From assembly GCA_018676675.1 (NCBI GenBank), contig JABHEG010000255.1:35990-99989 (forward strand): DNA of 64,000 nucleotides. Direction: 5' to 3'. Under the pieces are notes generated by a model. The model ran no database searches. It was given only the letters and a program-made list of their open reading frames with translations, and was not told the DNA's origin. This document shows positions 26,987-36,493 of this stretch, piece by piece (position 1 is the first letter of the stretch; every line of letters begins with the position of its first letter). The position numbers and the translations under genes were made by a program. Source of the DNA: Lentisphaerota bacterium (GTDB lineage Bacteria; Verrucomicrobiota; Lentisphaeria; Oligosphaerales; JABHEG01).

Positions 26987-27173
26987 CAACTCACACTCCG
27001 TTCTTAAGAAGGACCAGATCCCCAAACCGTCAGGGAAATGCGGCCTACAGACTGAATCGTGAGTCAGGACCGCAGATTTGTCCAGAACTCAGGCTAACTT
27101 TAGCGCAAGAGACGCCCGCAGTCAGCCCCTACTGGGAAACGCAAGCAGAACCCGGCGATGCAGGAGAAGCAGT

Positions 27174-28277
27174 ATGGCACGGTACCATGCAGACGCAATC
27201 AGGAGCTGTGTCCAGGCTCTGCTCGAGGGCTGCGGCTTCCCTGAAGCTCGGGCGGAGATCTCCAGTGACACACTCGTAGAGGCCGACTTACGGGGCATCT
27301 ACTCCCACGGCATCAACGGCCTGGGGCTGATCATCATCCCTTCGATCCAGGCCGGCGGCACCGTCCCCGACGCCAAATGCATCGACACAACCCGGGACAA
27401 GGGCCTATGCATCCGGCATCTCGATGCCAATGGCGCTCCCGGCCATCCCACCTCCCGCCGGGCAGTCGAACTGGTCAAGCGTCTCGCCAGAAAACACGGC
27501 ATGGCGCGGGTGTTTGTCTACCGTGCAAACCACTTCGGAGCGGCAGGGATCTACTCGGAACAGATCTCCTCCGATGGAGACCTGGAAGGGCGAGTCTACT
27601 GCACATCCTCCGTGCACGCCTCCCTGCCCGGCAGCAACCAGGCAGCCCTCGGCACCAACCCCATTGCCTGGTCCATCCCCTACACCGACGGTTTGGTCAC
27701 CATCGACATGGCCACAACCGTGCACTCGGCCAGTGGCATCTGCAAAGCCATCCGGGACGGCGATACCAAGCTCCCGTTCGCCGTAACCGACCGTGACGGA
27801 AATCTGACCACCGACGCAAAGGCCTTCAGTACGCCGCTCGACTTCCTTGAGAACGGCGCCATCCCACACTTGGGGACCTGCATTGACCCAATCATGGGCG
27901 AGAAGGGAAACGCCTATTTCAAAGGAATGGGGCTGAGCATGTTGGTGGCACTTGTCTGCTCGACCAGCGGCAGCCCACTGACGACCTGCAACGCCTGTGT
28001 CAATGACGAGAGGCGACAGGTTGTCCACATGTTCGAGGCCTCCCGAATCGACACGCTTTTCGACAAGGGCAATGCACTCGCCCGGCTTGCTGATTCGGTC
28101 CGCTATTTCCGACAGATGGGGCCCGAGATGAAGCTCCCGGGTGAGATCGAGGCGACAGAGCGAGCCAGGGCCCTCCGGGATGGCATCCCCTACAGCGACG
28201 AACAAATCACGCAGCTGCGTCAGCTCGCCAAGCAACTGGCCCCCGACGCGTGCTGTGACCTCGTGCCGGGCGAGTGA
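27174..28277 (+). CDS. Ldh-family (malate/lactate/ureidoglycolate-type) NAD(P)-dependent oxidoreductase
   Basis: 367 aa from the ATG at 27174 behind AGGAG; the upstream in-frame region is not conserved-looking. Family marks are the SHGINGL motif near residue 45, FVYRANHFGAAGIYS near 120, ALGTNPIAWSIP and TIDMATTVHSASGI near 170-195, and the GNAYFKGMGLSMLV segment. These belong to the Ldh_2 fold, unrelated to classical Rossmann lactate dehydrogenases. Members reduce or oxidise 2-oxo/2-hydroxy acids, including 2,3-diketo-L-gulonate and sugar-derived keto acids. In this context a role in uronate or keto-sugar catabolism is plausible but inferred. Confidence 0.85.
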   Translation: MARYHADAIRSCVQALLEGCGFPEARAEISSDTLVEADLRGIYSHGINGLGLIIIPSIQAGGTVPDAKCIDTTRDKGLCIRHLDANGAPGHPTSRRAVELVKRLARKHGMARVFVYRANHFGAAGIYSEQISSDGDLEGRVYCTSSVHASLPGSNQAALGTNPIAWSIPYTDGLVTIDMATTVHSASGICKAIRDGDTKLPFAVTDRDGNLTTDAKAFSTPLDFLENGAIPHLGTCIDPIMGEKGNAYFKGMGLSMLVALVCSTSGSPLTTCNACVNDERRQVVHMFEASRIDTLFDKGNALARLADSVRYFRQMGPEMKLPGEIEATERARALRDGIPYSDEQITQLRQLAKQLAPDACCDLVPGE

Positions 28278-28332
28278 TCTGTGTGACTTGCGTTCCGACG
28301 CGCCAGCGCGAAGTCAGTTCCCCCCCGCGGCA

Positions 28333-28485
28333 TCAATCTGAGGTCATCGTGATGGTCCGAGACGCCTGGATCTTGCCGTAGAGCTCCAACGTGTCGTAGC
28401 GCACGGTGATCGTCAGGGGTTCCTCCTGCCCTGTGATCTGAAGGTCCTCCGGTACTCGCCACGAGTACCCGCAGGTGCCGTCTCA
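28333..28485 (-). other. In-frame TGA with 49-codon coding-like extension and SECIS-like hairpin
   Basis: The TGA at 28485-28483 (codon 474 of the gene above) interrupts a frame that otherwise continues for 49 codons to a second TGA at 28335-28333. Around it the frame reads MPFG, TGA, DGTCGYSWRVPEDL, and it goes on LTITVRYDTLELYGKIQ. The continuation keeps the style of the preceding beta-sandwich. A perfect 8-bp stem GGTACTCG/CGAGTACC with loop TGG starts 14 nt after the TGA; its loop is 22-24 nt downstream, in the range known for bacterial SECIS elements. A Cys follows four positions later (U-x-x-x-C). Alternatives are a nonsense mutation or a sequencing error. Confidence 0.6.
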
Positions 28486-29904
28486 CCCGAAAGGCATCAC
28501 GCCTTCAGCCAACACCTCGCCCCCCGCTCGCGTGATGGTCACTTTCGGGTCCAACGAAGCCTTCAGCTTCCGTTCATTCCCCTTGTCTCCGAACCCAAAT
28601 AGGGTGTCCTCTGTCTCCGCCACAGGCCCCGTATCAACAAGGTCGCGGATCATGATATCCAGCTTGGGGTCGATCAGTACGGCAGCCACCTTCAGCTCAT
28701 CCCCGCGCTTCACCCGCGCACCCACAGCCGGGGAGGCGAATAGGACGTCCGGCTCATTGGAGAAATCGAACACAAACGGTGCCTCCTCGCGGATCTCGAT
28801 CCCGAAGACACGCACTCGGCCATCGAGATCCCGCTTCTTCCCATCCGAGTGGTAGTTCATGGAAACGCTGATGACCAACCGACCGAAGCCGAAAGTGAGG
28901 TAGTTGGGCAAATAGTCGCCGACCGGAAGTCGGCAACTGGTCACGTGCTCGAGCCTGCCCTTCTCAAACGGCTTGCCGACAGCAACCGCAGCAGTCTCGG
29001 TCTGAAGTGAACCAGTCATCCAGACGTCGCTGATCTCGCGTCCCCCAGTTCCCACCTCGAACGTTCCGAGCTCTCCGTCATACTCGTTGACGGACAACCT
29101 GTCACCGTCCGGCGTCACCGAGAAGCGGCGGAGCTTGCCACCGATTGTGTGCAGGGCGCCAAGGGTATCTGCGCCCCACCAACGGGCCCGGCTCCTGGGG
29201 GCTTTCTTCGGGATCAGGAACATGGAGGTCGAGGGCAGGTCAAACCGGTCAGAAACGGAGTACGGATGGCCAAGCAACACGTCGTAGCGCTGTCCGGCGA
29301 TCCGCACCTTACCCCGGCGGAGCTTCGTCGCGAGGAACAACGCGAGGTGAGCCTTCTCGAAGCCCAGTAGTTGTGGCATGATCTCGACGGTGCGTCCCCC
29401 GTCTCCCTCAGGTCCCAGACTGACGTCGACGTACCGGAAGCACACGTGACTCTCTACCCCACCCCACTTCTCGCGCGCTTCCTTCGCTCGCTCTGGAGGC
29501 GAATCCCAAGCCAGAACAGGCTGGTCATTGCTCAGGTCCAGGTCGCGGTTGAGGTCGAAGTGCAGGCGATCGTACCCCTCCCCGGTACCTTTCGACTCAT
29601 CGACAGCGAAGCAGTACTCATGACCTGATCCCGGCTTGGCGAGTTCGCCCCCAAAGGACACCGAGCCGTAGAGCGGTTTGGCCGAGCGGAACGTGGGGTA
29701 AGCGCTGACATCAGTGCCGGGCTCATGCGTGAGACGCGCACGCTGACCACGCCGGAACTCTCTCCCCACCGGAAAGTCGCTGAACGCAGAGATCTCCCTC
29801 AGCCTGGCAGTCGACCGGCCCGCAGACCGATCGCGCCAAACCAGCACAGCAGCCCCAAGCCCGACCACAAGACACAGAACCAGAATCCGGCCAATAGAGC
29901 GCAT
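28483..29904 (-). CDS. Membrane-anchored protein of unknown function, reads to a TGA and possibly beyond
   Basis: 473 aa to the first TGA, or 523 residues if the TGA is decoded. The ATG at 29904 follows GAGGAGG. One N-terminal helix (IGRILVLCLVVGLGAAVLVW, about 4-23) can serve as signal or anchor, placing the rest outside the cytoplasm. The body is beta-rich, with calcium-binding-like DLNRDLDLSNDQ near 120 and DGRVRVFGIEI, then a last domain (about 390-473) with KVTITRAGGEVLAEGVMPFG that reads as an incomplete Ig-like sandwich unless the following 49 codons are added. I do not recognise a family with known function. Confidence 0.75.
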   Translation of the reverse strand: MRSIGRILVLCLVVGLGAAVLVWRDRSAGRSTARLREISAFSDFPVGREFRRGQRARLTHEPGTDVSAYPTFRSAKPLYGSVSFGGELAKPGSGHEYCFAVDESKGTGEGYDRLHFDLNRDLDLSNDQPVLAWDSPPERAKEAREKWGGVESHVCFRYVDVSLGPEGDGGRTVEIMPQLLGFEKAHLALFLATKLRRGKVRIAGQRYDVLLGHPYSVSDRFDLPSTSMFLIPKKAPRSRARWWGADTLGALHTIGGKLRRFSVTPDGDRLSVNEYDGELGTFEVGTGGREISDVWMTGSLQTETAAVAVGKPFEKGRLEHVTSCRLPVGDYLPNYLTFGFGRLVISVSMNYHSDGKKRDLDGRVRVFGIEIREEAPFVFDFSNEPDVLFASPAVGARVKRGDELKVAAVLIDPKLDIMIRDLVDTGPVAETEDTLFGFGDKGNERKLKASLDPKVTITRAGGEVLAEGVMPFG

Positions 29905-30104
29905 GGTTACGTCCTCCTCTGCTGCCATCACCATACTCCCCAGCCTTCAGACCACAAATTCTCCGCAAGCGGCTCCCGACGGGGGGAAGCAGAGAATCGG
30001 GGCCAGTTGCCCTATGGTGCCCTCAGGCATCCCTGCCCGGGATTGTCTCCGCAAGGCAGATCGGAGGCATACAATGCCTCCTGGCACTCTCCGGACGCGC
30101 GCGG

Positions 30105-32858
30105 TCACTGCTCAACGCGGTCAACCGGCTGGAAGCGCAGGTTGTCGAGGTAGAACACCGCCGGCTCCGTGCCGTAGCTGACGAATCCGAGCCATTGAAC
30201 GCTGGTGAAGTCTGGCTCGCCGGCAAGCCCCTTCTGATCAAACAGCACGTCGTCCCCCGCCGTGATCGTCATATCCCAGTGACCGTCGGCGATCTCTCCC
30301 AGGCCGGCGGTCATCTGGACATGCACCCACGTGCTGTCGGGGATCTTGCACTCCGTTGGTGTGCGGTCAAGCAACAACGCATCATCGGCTTGGATGCGAA
30401 TGCTGGGGCCGACCTGGCGCGGGCCGACATAGTCGCGCCACTCCACCCAGAGCATGGCACCCGGCTCGCGGTAGAGGTCGAAGTCCAGCCGCATCCGCAC
30501 GCTGTCGTGCAGGTTCGGCCGGTAGTACATGTGGGGCAGGTGGTACACATCGAGGCCGGCCGCATCGACGAACTTCAGGCTGTGTTTGCCCGTTGCGGCT
30601 TTCTCGTCGCTAACGACGATATAGCCCTTCTCAGCCTCGATGATCTCCACCATCGCCGGCTTCCCGCCCGGGCCCTCAAGCTCGAATCCGTCTTCGTAGA
30701 ACTTGGCGAACATGGCACGAAGCTTCGTCTCAGTCGGAAGTAGCGGCTGCATGGGGCAGGACGCAGGCAGATTCCTCCACTCCGCCGCACCCTTCAGGCC
30801 GATCGCAGCCATGTCAAACGGCTTAAACCCAACCGCCAGGGCCGGAGAGTCGGGGGCCAGCCGGAAATCACGTGCCTTCGCATCCACGAATTGGGGATCG
30901 ACGATGCGAGACCTCTCGTCCATCTTCGGCGTGTACCAGATGTCCTTGATCCCCTCGATCTTCTGCCATTCCTCGAAGGTGTACTTCAGGAATGTGATCG
31001 GGGCACTATCCTCGTGCCAATAGACGTTGTGCTTGATGATCTTGTTGTAGCTCTGCCACTCGGTCGCCGGTCGGAAAGGGGTGCCCTCCCCTGCCATGTA
31101 GACGATGTTGTAAGCAAAGATGTTCGTGCGCTCCGAATCGATCCCCAGGCCGAAGCCGCAGTAGGCGGCGATGTTGTTCAGAACGGTCAGACAAGCCGTC
31201 CCATGCTGAATGCGGACCCCGCCCCCACCGACATCGTGGATCAGGTTGTTCTCGGCCAGCACACCTGAGCTGCCCCCATCCAGGTAGATGCCATGCCCAA
31301 CCGCATCCTCCAGCCGGCCGACATGATGGATGTGGTTGTTGCGGACGACCGATCCCGGGGTGAGGCCGAGGCTGTAGATGCCGCCGCCGTCATCCAGCAC
31401 ACGCATGACGTGGTGAACGTGGTTGCGCTCGACGGCATTCTGTCGCGTCCCGGAACGCGTGATTGACCAGTTCCACCCCAGAGAAATGCCGGTGTAGCGA
31501 AAGTCACAGACCTCGTTGTGCGAAATCATGTTGTCGTGTGCGTACCCGACGCAGATGCCCACAGCCCCGGCGTGAATGTGCCCGCCGTCGTGAATGAAGT
31601 TATTGGAGATCAGGTTGTCGTGGCTCAGCACATCCGGGACCGGACGCGTATGGACGCCGACACGAATGCCGCCGCCACCAAGATCATGCAGGTGGTTGCG
31701 GACCACCCGATTGCCAATACAAGCATCCCGGAGCCAGATGCCGTAGTTGCCAATGTGCGCGATCTCACATCCCTCGATGGTGACGTTTCGGGCACCGTCA
31801 AATTGCAGCGCCGCGTTCAGCGTCGACTCGGCTTGGGGATCTCCATGCCCCTCAGGAGGCAAATACCACGCTCCATGCTGGAATGAGATGCCCTCGAAGC
31901 GGATATGCTCGAGGAAGCGATCGTTGTCCGGGTCGCCCTGCCCCAAGACGAGATGCTCGACGACCGGGGCAACCACGTCAAGCTCGGAAACATCCTCATC
32001 CTCGGACGGCATGACGCGAAGCACACCCGTCACACGATCCAACTGCCACTCTCCGGGGGAATCCAGTGCCCCGGGATGGTTCTCCACCAGGTAACACTGC
32101 CCGGAGGAGCGCGGCATCGGCCACACGGTGGGCCCTGCCAGCCTGGCCACATGCCTCTCCTCATCCACCGACTGCAGCGGGTACAGACCCGAGTTCCAAC
32201 TGAAGTAGAGCTTCAGGTTCACCTCCGCCAGATTGTCCCACGCCTCCAGATCACCAGGGAAGAACCCGAACGCTGTCTTGGACTTCCCTGCCCATTGCCC
32301 AGTCTTGACCACGTCGCCCTCCAGAACGGCTTTGCGGATGAAATACTGACCAGCGTTCGGCGAACGCGCAAGGATGTAGCGCCGACCAGAGATGAAGAGC
32401 TGCCGGAACGGCCAGGAACGGTCTTTCGCTGCATCGAGTGTGACCGTGTAGGCCCCGTCGACGGTCTTGGTGAACCCCCGAATCTCACGCCCACCCGAGA
32501 CCACCGGCTCCTCGCCCTCGAACGCTGCGAAGACGACGGGGCCCTCACTCGTGCCGGAATCCTCCGGCGACAACCTGAACGGCTCCTCCAACCGGTGTGT
32601 CCCGCCGCGCAACAGCACGCGAACGCCGCCCTGCAACTGCTTCCCATCCGCCCTCAGTTCACGAATGGCATCCCTGGCCCGGGCCAGGCTGCCGAACGGT
32701 CCGTTGGTCCGGTCAGCATTCGGCGACGAGACGGTACCAGACCACGCGTCACTCCCACCGGGCGACACATAGAACGTCACCGGCCCGGCGGCTTGGCCGT
32801 GCAGGCACAGAATGCAGACCGTCGCGAGCAAGGCATTGCGGATGATGGAGGTCAACAT
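30105..32858 (-). CDS. Secreted right-handed parallel beta-helix protein with C-terminal jelly-roll module
   Basis: 917 aa. The signal peptide MLTSIIRNALLATVCILCLHGQA is followed by FYVSPGGSDAWSGT and FGSLARARDAIREL, the standard opening of this family of pectate-lyase-fold proteins. The helix core (about 290-620) shows repeated N-x-I/V-x-H-V-type coils (VVRNNHIHHVGRL, LAENNLIHDVGGG, LISNNFIHDGGHI). The C-terminal part (about 720-917) looks like a LamG/DUF1080-type sandwich (YYRPNLHDSVRMRLDFD). The family includes lyases and hydrolases (PL, GH28-, GH120-like) that bind acidic polysaccharides in a groove; the catalytic residues were not placed. The next (-) gene upstream starts far away, so it may have its own promoter in 32859-33035. 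Confidence 0.8.
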   Translation of the reverse strand: MLTSIIRNALLATVCILCLHGQAAGPVTFYVSPGGSDAWSGTVSSPNADRTNGPFGSLARARDAIRELRADGKQLQGGVRVLLRGGTHRLEEPFRLSPEDSGTSEGPVVFAAFEGEEPVVSGGREIRGFTKTVDGAYTVTLDAAKDRSWPFRQLFISGRRYILARSPNAGQYFIRKAVLEGDVVKTGQWAGKSKTAFGFFPGDLEAWDNLAEVNLKLYFSWNSGLYPLQSVDEERHVARLAGPTVWPMPRSSGQCYLVENHPGALDSPGEWQLDRVTGVLRVMPSEDEDVSELDVVAPVVEHLVLGQGDPDNDRFLEHIRFEGISFQHGAWYLPPEGHGDPQAESTLNAALQFDGARNVTIEGCEIAHIGNYGIWLRDACIGNRVVRNHLHDLGGGGIRVGVHTRPVPDVLSHDNLISNNFIHDGGHIHAGAVGICVGYAHDNMISHNEVCDFRYTGISLGWNWSITRSGTRQNAVERNHVHHVMRVLDDGGGIYSLGLTPGSVVRNNHIHHVGRLEDAVGHGIYLDGGSSGVLAENNLIHDVGGGGVRIQHGTACLTVLNNIAAYCGFGLGIDSERTNIFAYNIVYMAGEGTPFRPATEWQSYNKIIKHNVYWHEDSAPITFLKYTFEEWQKIEGIKDIWYTPKMDERSRIVDPQFVDAKARDFRLAPDSPALAVGFKPFDMAAIGLKGAAEWRNLPASCPMQPLLPTETKLRAMFAKFYEDGFELEGPGGKPAMVEIIEAEKGYIVVSDEKAATGKHSLKFVDAAGLDVYHLPHMYYRPNLHDSVRMRLDFDLYREPGAMLWVEWRDYVGPRQVGPSIRIQADDALLLDRTPTECKIPDSTWVHVQMTAGLGEIADGHWDMTITAGDDVLFDQKGLAGEPDFTSVQWLGFVSYGTEPAVFYLDNLRFQPVDRVEQ

Positions 32859-32914
32859 ATTGCGTCTCTCTCGTCTGTGGATTCGCCGGTTTTGAGCACG
32901 ATTCTATCGCAGAA

Positions 32915-33044
32915 TGGCACCCGCTCCCACACTGGGTCAGCCGTCCTCAGCGCGGGGTGTCCTGAATGTGGGAGGGGCTGCCACGCCCCGATCGATTCCC
33001 TACGATGGAGATTGTGCTCAATGTGGGAGGGGTTGTCAGGCCCC
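32915..33044. repeat. Palindromic repeat, family B, copy 1 (three half-elements)
   Basis: 32915-32930 (TGGCACCCGCTCCCAC) pairs with 32968-32983 (GTGGGAGGGGCTGCCA), 14 of 16 positions. A third half, GTGGGAGGGGTTGTCA at 33023, is in direct orientation and runs into the stop codon of the next gene (33036). The same half-sequence is found at 40399-40552 and 45264-45397. Confidence 0.7.
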
Positions 33045-36000
33045 CGCAATCGTGATAACCGCGCAATCATTGGGCCCGAGGGCCAGGCGCAAGACGGCTT
33101 GGCTGTCAGTGCATTTCACCACAGCAAACTCGCGGTCACACGAAATATGCTCGGGAACCAGCCCTGGAATGTGAATGGTGACTCCTGGGTTGATGGGCTC
33201 CGGCGTTGCCGGGAAAGCGTCTTCCTCGACCACAATCACCACCGCGTCCTGATGGTCACGATACGCAATGAGCTTGCCTTGGGTTGTCTCTACATCAGGT
33301 GAACCAAGCTCACGCAGCATGAGCTGTGCAGAGCGGTTGATCAGGTCGCTAATGCTCTCCTCACCGTACCCGAACCGTTCACGGAGGTCAGCGCGCCGGA
33401 CCATGGTGGGTGCGAGATTGTACAACGCCGTTTGCCCCCATTCCGTTCGGTGGTGGAACAGAACCGGCCCTTCACCCGTCAACAGCACATGCGCCCCCTG
33501 ATTCGTGTACCGCAGAGGATCCGGGACGGTCTCGGTAAACTCAGTCAGACTGGCCAACTCAGTCAGGGGGTTCTCGGGCAGCCCCGTGTTGACCTGCACG
33601 TGGCGCAACTCGGAGCCGGGTGTGTCGGCCTCGACCACTCCGAACAGGTCCTCCAACCCGTTCACGTTCTCGAACGCCAGCAGGCTGACTCCTTCTTCAT
33701 GCAGTCGACGGATGGCCGCCAGTTCCTCCTCAGAAACAGCGTGGAGCGGTGGCAACACAAGCGTGTCGATGTCGGCAGCTGAAAACTGATCGATGGCCTC
33801 GATACACGTCACGATGCCGGCCGGCTGTCCGTCAAGACGGGCCATTTCGTAGGCCCAGGCCGGGGCTTCCTCGGTGGTATTGAAGACGCGGTTCGTGGTC
33901 GAGATGCGAGATCCGTGTGCCCGGCAACACGCTTCACTGTTGACGAAGGCAGTGGTGCGCAACGGGCGTTTCGGTGGATGATTCCGGACAACCTGCCAAG
34001 CTCTCAGGATGATCTCGTAACGCTCGCGAGTCGAGTTCCGGACGTGGAACCCGTGGTCCTGCCAGTAGGAAAACGCGCCTTGGTCAAACCAAACCGTGGC
34101 GAGTGCGTACTCGAACACCCGTTTCCTCAGCACACTGTCATCGACACCAAACATCCCCATGGGCGGCCACGCATAGTAGACAGCCCCGTCAGGACAGCCG
34201 TTCACGCCGCGCGTGTAGATCTCGGGGTACATTTTGACCCGGGGCATCGCCATTTTGCACGCGGCCAACATGTAGACGCCACGGCACAGGCTGTACTTGC
34301 AGGCGACGGGGTAGTCCTCAAACACGCGGAAGCCGTCCAACTGGGCTTCCGCGGCGGCACGGTTCCCCAGTCCGAACACGTTCAGGTGATGCGTCCCTTT
34401 ATAGTGGGCAGCGTATGCTTGGTAGGGGCCATAGGCTGCGAACTTGAGACGGGAATTGCAGGCCCGGAGTTGGTCTTGGAGAGGCCCGATCAGTTGGTGC
34501 ATGTAGAAGTGGCTGTAGTATGCCAACCACTCGTGCCAGCATGTTTCGAGCAGCCTGCGGAAGGTCGTGTGATCCAACCCTCCGCTGTCCGGAATACCCA
34601 AGTCTTCCCTACCCGTCTCGGCAGCGAACTGACGCAGCGCTCCCATGACCACATCCGTGTAGCATTCAGGCCGGGCCAGCCACCTATCGATGCTGTCGTT
34701 GTGGGGGCCATCGCGGAGGGACACATAGTCACACTCGGCAATAAGATCCAGGTGGTTTTCCAAGCTCGGCCGGTCCGTAGTGCGAGAGGAGATCCAGACA
34801 AACCACTCGCGCCCATAGAGGCGCACGACGTCCCAGATGCGATTGGTCCGAGCAAAATCCGGGTAGAAGCAGGAAATCGCCGTGTAGTGCGCTACATCGT
34901 CACTGATGCCCTGCCACGGGTCAAAGGTGTCGGTTTCAAGCCCGGTGATTTCGTTGGGCATGTTGAACATCACCGGCAACCCCGACGCCTGTGGGGCGAT
35001 GGCAGCACTGGGCAATGTCGGCATGACCTCGAACGCGCAGTGCTCTTCAACCAGGCGCCCTCCCCAGGACAACTGCGCCCGCAGGTGGTAGACGCCAACC
35101 GCGAGAGTACTCCCAAAAGGCAGCGTGCCGACCACCCGTTGCATGAAGGCAATGGGGACCTCACTGGCGGTCAGCTGACACTCCCGGTAGTCCTCCAGAG
35201 GCTCGAAGAAGGCGTTCTCAAGTCGGCAGTGCAAACGTAGTTCGGCGACGGCGAGACCACGACCAAACTCAATGATCGGCGTAAAACGGCAGTCGTCACC
35301 CTCGCTGAAGAAGTGGTTATTACGGACGTACTCGACGGCCTGGGCGTGACGCGGGTCAGAGGTGGGGAGTTGCCCAAGCAGCCGAGGGTTAGGGAGCGAT
35401 TCAAGGCGGATGGACGCATCATGTGTCCCGAGAGCGCGTCCCCAATGGCGAGTCTCCTTCGAGGGAAGATCGATGAACACTTCGGTGGGGCCACCCTCTC
35501 GTTGTTGGGCGGCCTCGCAGCAGTAGTGCTCGTACCCCAACACCAGCAAGGGATCGACCGGGAACTGCTCAAGGCGGAACTGCACCTTGAGAGGCCACTC
35601 GGGCTTGTCATAGAACTGACCGTAAAAGAACGCGTTCGGCGTCGGTTCGGCACAGAGCACGAGCGTGTCATCGGCCAGATACAGGTTATCCGTCTCGGAG
35701 GCCGTTCCAGCAAAACGTATGTAGGGACGCGTCAACCAGTCAATGACCCGGCAATGGTAGTTGCCCGGATGATCGCAGACCTTCTCCGGGACGCCTCCGG
35801 AAAGCTCGGCGTTGACCTCGTAGATCCCTCCGTGTCGGTTCACCTCAACGCTGTAACGAATCGGCACATCCATGCCGTCGATGTCCGCCGGAAACGCCAC
35901 GGTGGTCCGGGGCAGGATCGTTTCACACGGGGTCTCGTCACTCGATGTGATCGCAAGCCGCTTGATCAGCAACTCACCGAAGAAACAGCCACGCCCCAAA

Positions 36001-36488
36001 GCCACGCTGCCGACGCCCCGAGGGACGGCCTCGAAACACACGGTGTGCCCGCCGAAGCGAACAGTCACGGTGGTCCCCGTCACCTCCACCATCGCCTGCA
36101 TAGGGGCGTCGGTCAGTTCGATGGCGCCGAACACTCTCTCCTCAATGCTCCGGAACTGGTTGCCGTGCTGCTCACCAAACGCAACCCGCAATGCGTCGGC
36201 GCGCTGCTGAATCCGCACGGCGTACCCGCGCCGACACCGGCGATCGTAGCGAAAGACAAGGGAGAAGTCGAGAACGCCACCGGTCAACTCTGGGTTCACC
36301 TGGAAACAGACGTCCAGATCAACGTCGGCCAGCTCAGGAACAAGGGGCAGGTGCAGATTGCCGTGCGGGATCAGCGCATACCCGTCCGGGCGCACCTCCC
36401 CGTGTTGGTGTGTGTACTCGGTGTACGCCTCAACTGTCCACCCGTCAGGGCAACGTTCCCCACGCCAGCTGTCGAACACGAACTCCAT
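33036..36488 (-). CDS. Large cytosolic putative glycosidase (jelly roll + TIM barrel + GATase-like)
   Basis: 1150 aa with no signal peptide. The ATG at 36488 is preceded by GGGAG inside the end of the amidohydrolase gene, 5 bp away, so the two are coupled. Regions, roughly: LamG-like sandwich 1-210 (ARIQQ-type strands, VRFGGHTVCFEA); beta-sandwich 215-490; TIM-barrel-like 490-860 (YHL...FGLGNRAAAEAQLDGF, MPRVKMYPEIYTRG, GAVYYAWPPMGMFG); glutamine-amidotransferase-like Rossmann part 880-1050 (DTLVLPPLHAVSEEEL); C-terminal sandwich ending ALGPNDCAVITIAGA. The barrel plus GATase-like order resembles beta-galactosidases of the GH42 group, but no NEP or EW motif is evident. Family uncertain. Confidence 0.7.
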   Translation of the reverse strand: MEFVFDSWRGERCPDGWTVEAYTEYTHQHGEVRPDGYALIPHGNLHLPLVPELADVDLDVCFQVNPELTGGVLDFSLVFRYDRRCRRGYAVRIQQRADALRVAFGEQHGNQFRSIEERVFGAIELTDAPMQAMVEVTGTTVTVRFGGHTVCFEAVPRGVGSVALGRGCFFGELLIKRLAITSSDETPCETILPRTTVAFPADIDGMDVPIRYSVEVNRHGGIYEVNAELSGGVPEKVCDHPGNYHCRVIDWLTRPYIRFAGTASETDNLYLADDTLVLCAEPTPNAFFYGQFYDKPEWPLKVQFRLEQFPVDPLLVLGYEHYCCEAAQQREGGPTEVFIDLPSKETRHWGRALGTHDASIRLESLPNPRLLGQLPTSDPRHAQAVEYVRNNHFFSEGDDCRFTPIIEFGRGLAVAELRLHCRLENAFFEPLEDYRECQLTASEVPIAFMQRVVGTLPFGSTLAVGVYHLRAQLSWGGRLVEEHCAFEVMPTLPSAAIAPQASGLPVMFNMPNEITGLETDTFDPWQGISDDVAHYTAISCFYPDFARTNRIWDVVRLYGREWFVWISSRTTDRPSLENHLDLIAECDYVSLRDGPHNDSIDRWLARPECYTDVVMGALRQFAAETGREDLGIPDSGGLDHTTFRRLLETCWHEWLAYYSHFYMHQLIGPLQDQLRACNSRLKFAAYGPYQAYAAHYKGTHHLNVFGLGNRAAAEAQLDGFRVFEDYPVACKYSLCRGVYMLAACKMAMPRVKMYPEIYTRGVNGCPDGAVYYAWPPMGMFGVDDSVLRKRVFEYALATVWFDQGAFSYWQDHGFHVRNSTRERYEIILRAWQVVRNHPPKRPLRTTAFVNSEACCRAHGSRISTTNRVFNTTEEAPAWAYEMARLDGQPAGIVTCIEAIDQFSAADIDTLVLPPLHAVSEEELAAIRRLHEEGVSLLAFENVNGLEDLFGVVEADTPGSELRHVQVNTGLPENPLTELASLTEFTETVPDPLRYTNQGAHVLLTGEGPVLFHHRTEWGQTALYNLAPTMVRRADLRERFGYGEESISDLINRSAQLMLRELGSPDVETTQGKLIAYRDHQDAVVIVVEEDAFPATPEPINPGVTIHIPGLVPEHISCDREFAVVKCTDSQAVLRLALGPNDCAVITIAGA

Positions 36489-36493
36489 GTCCT

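Noticed and set aside
30020..30052. Similarity between GTGCCCTCAGGCATCCCTGCC here and a stretch at 37331-37363
   Set aside because: About two thirds identical over 33 bp in GC-rich DNA; too weak to call a repeat family.
32915..33044. Family B palindromes as intrinsic terminators
   Set aside because: The stems are strong but no T-tract follows on either strand in any copy.
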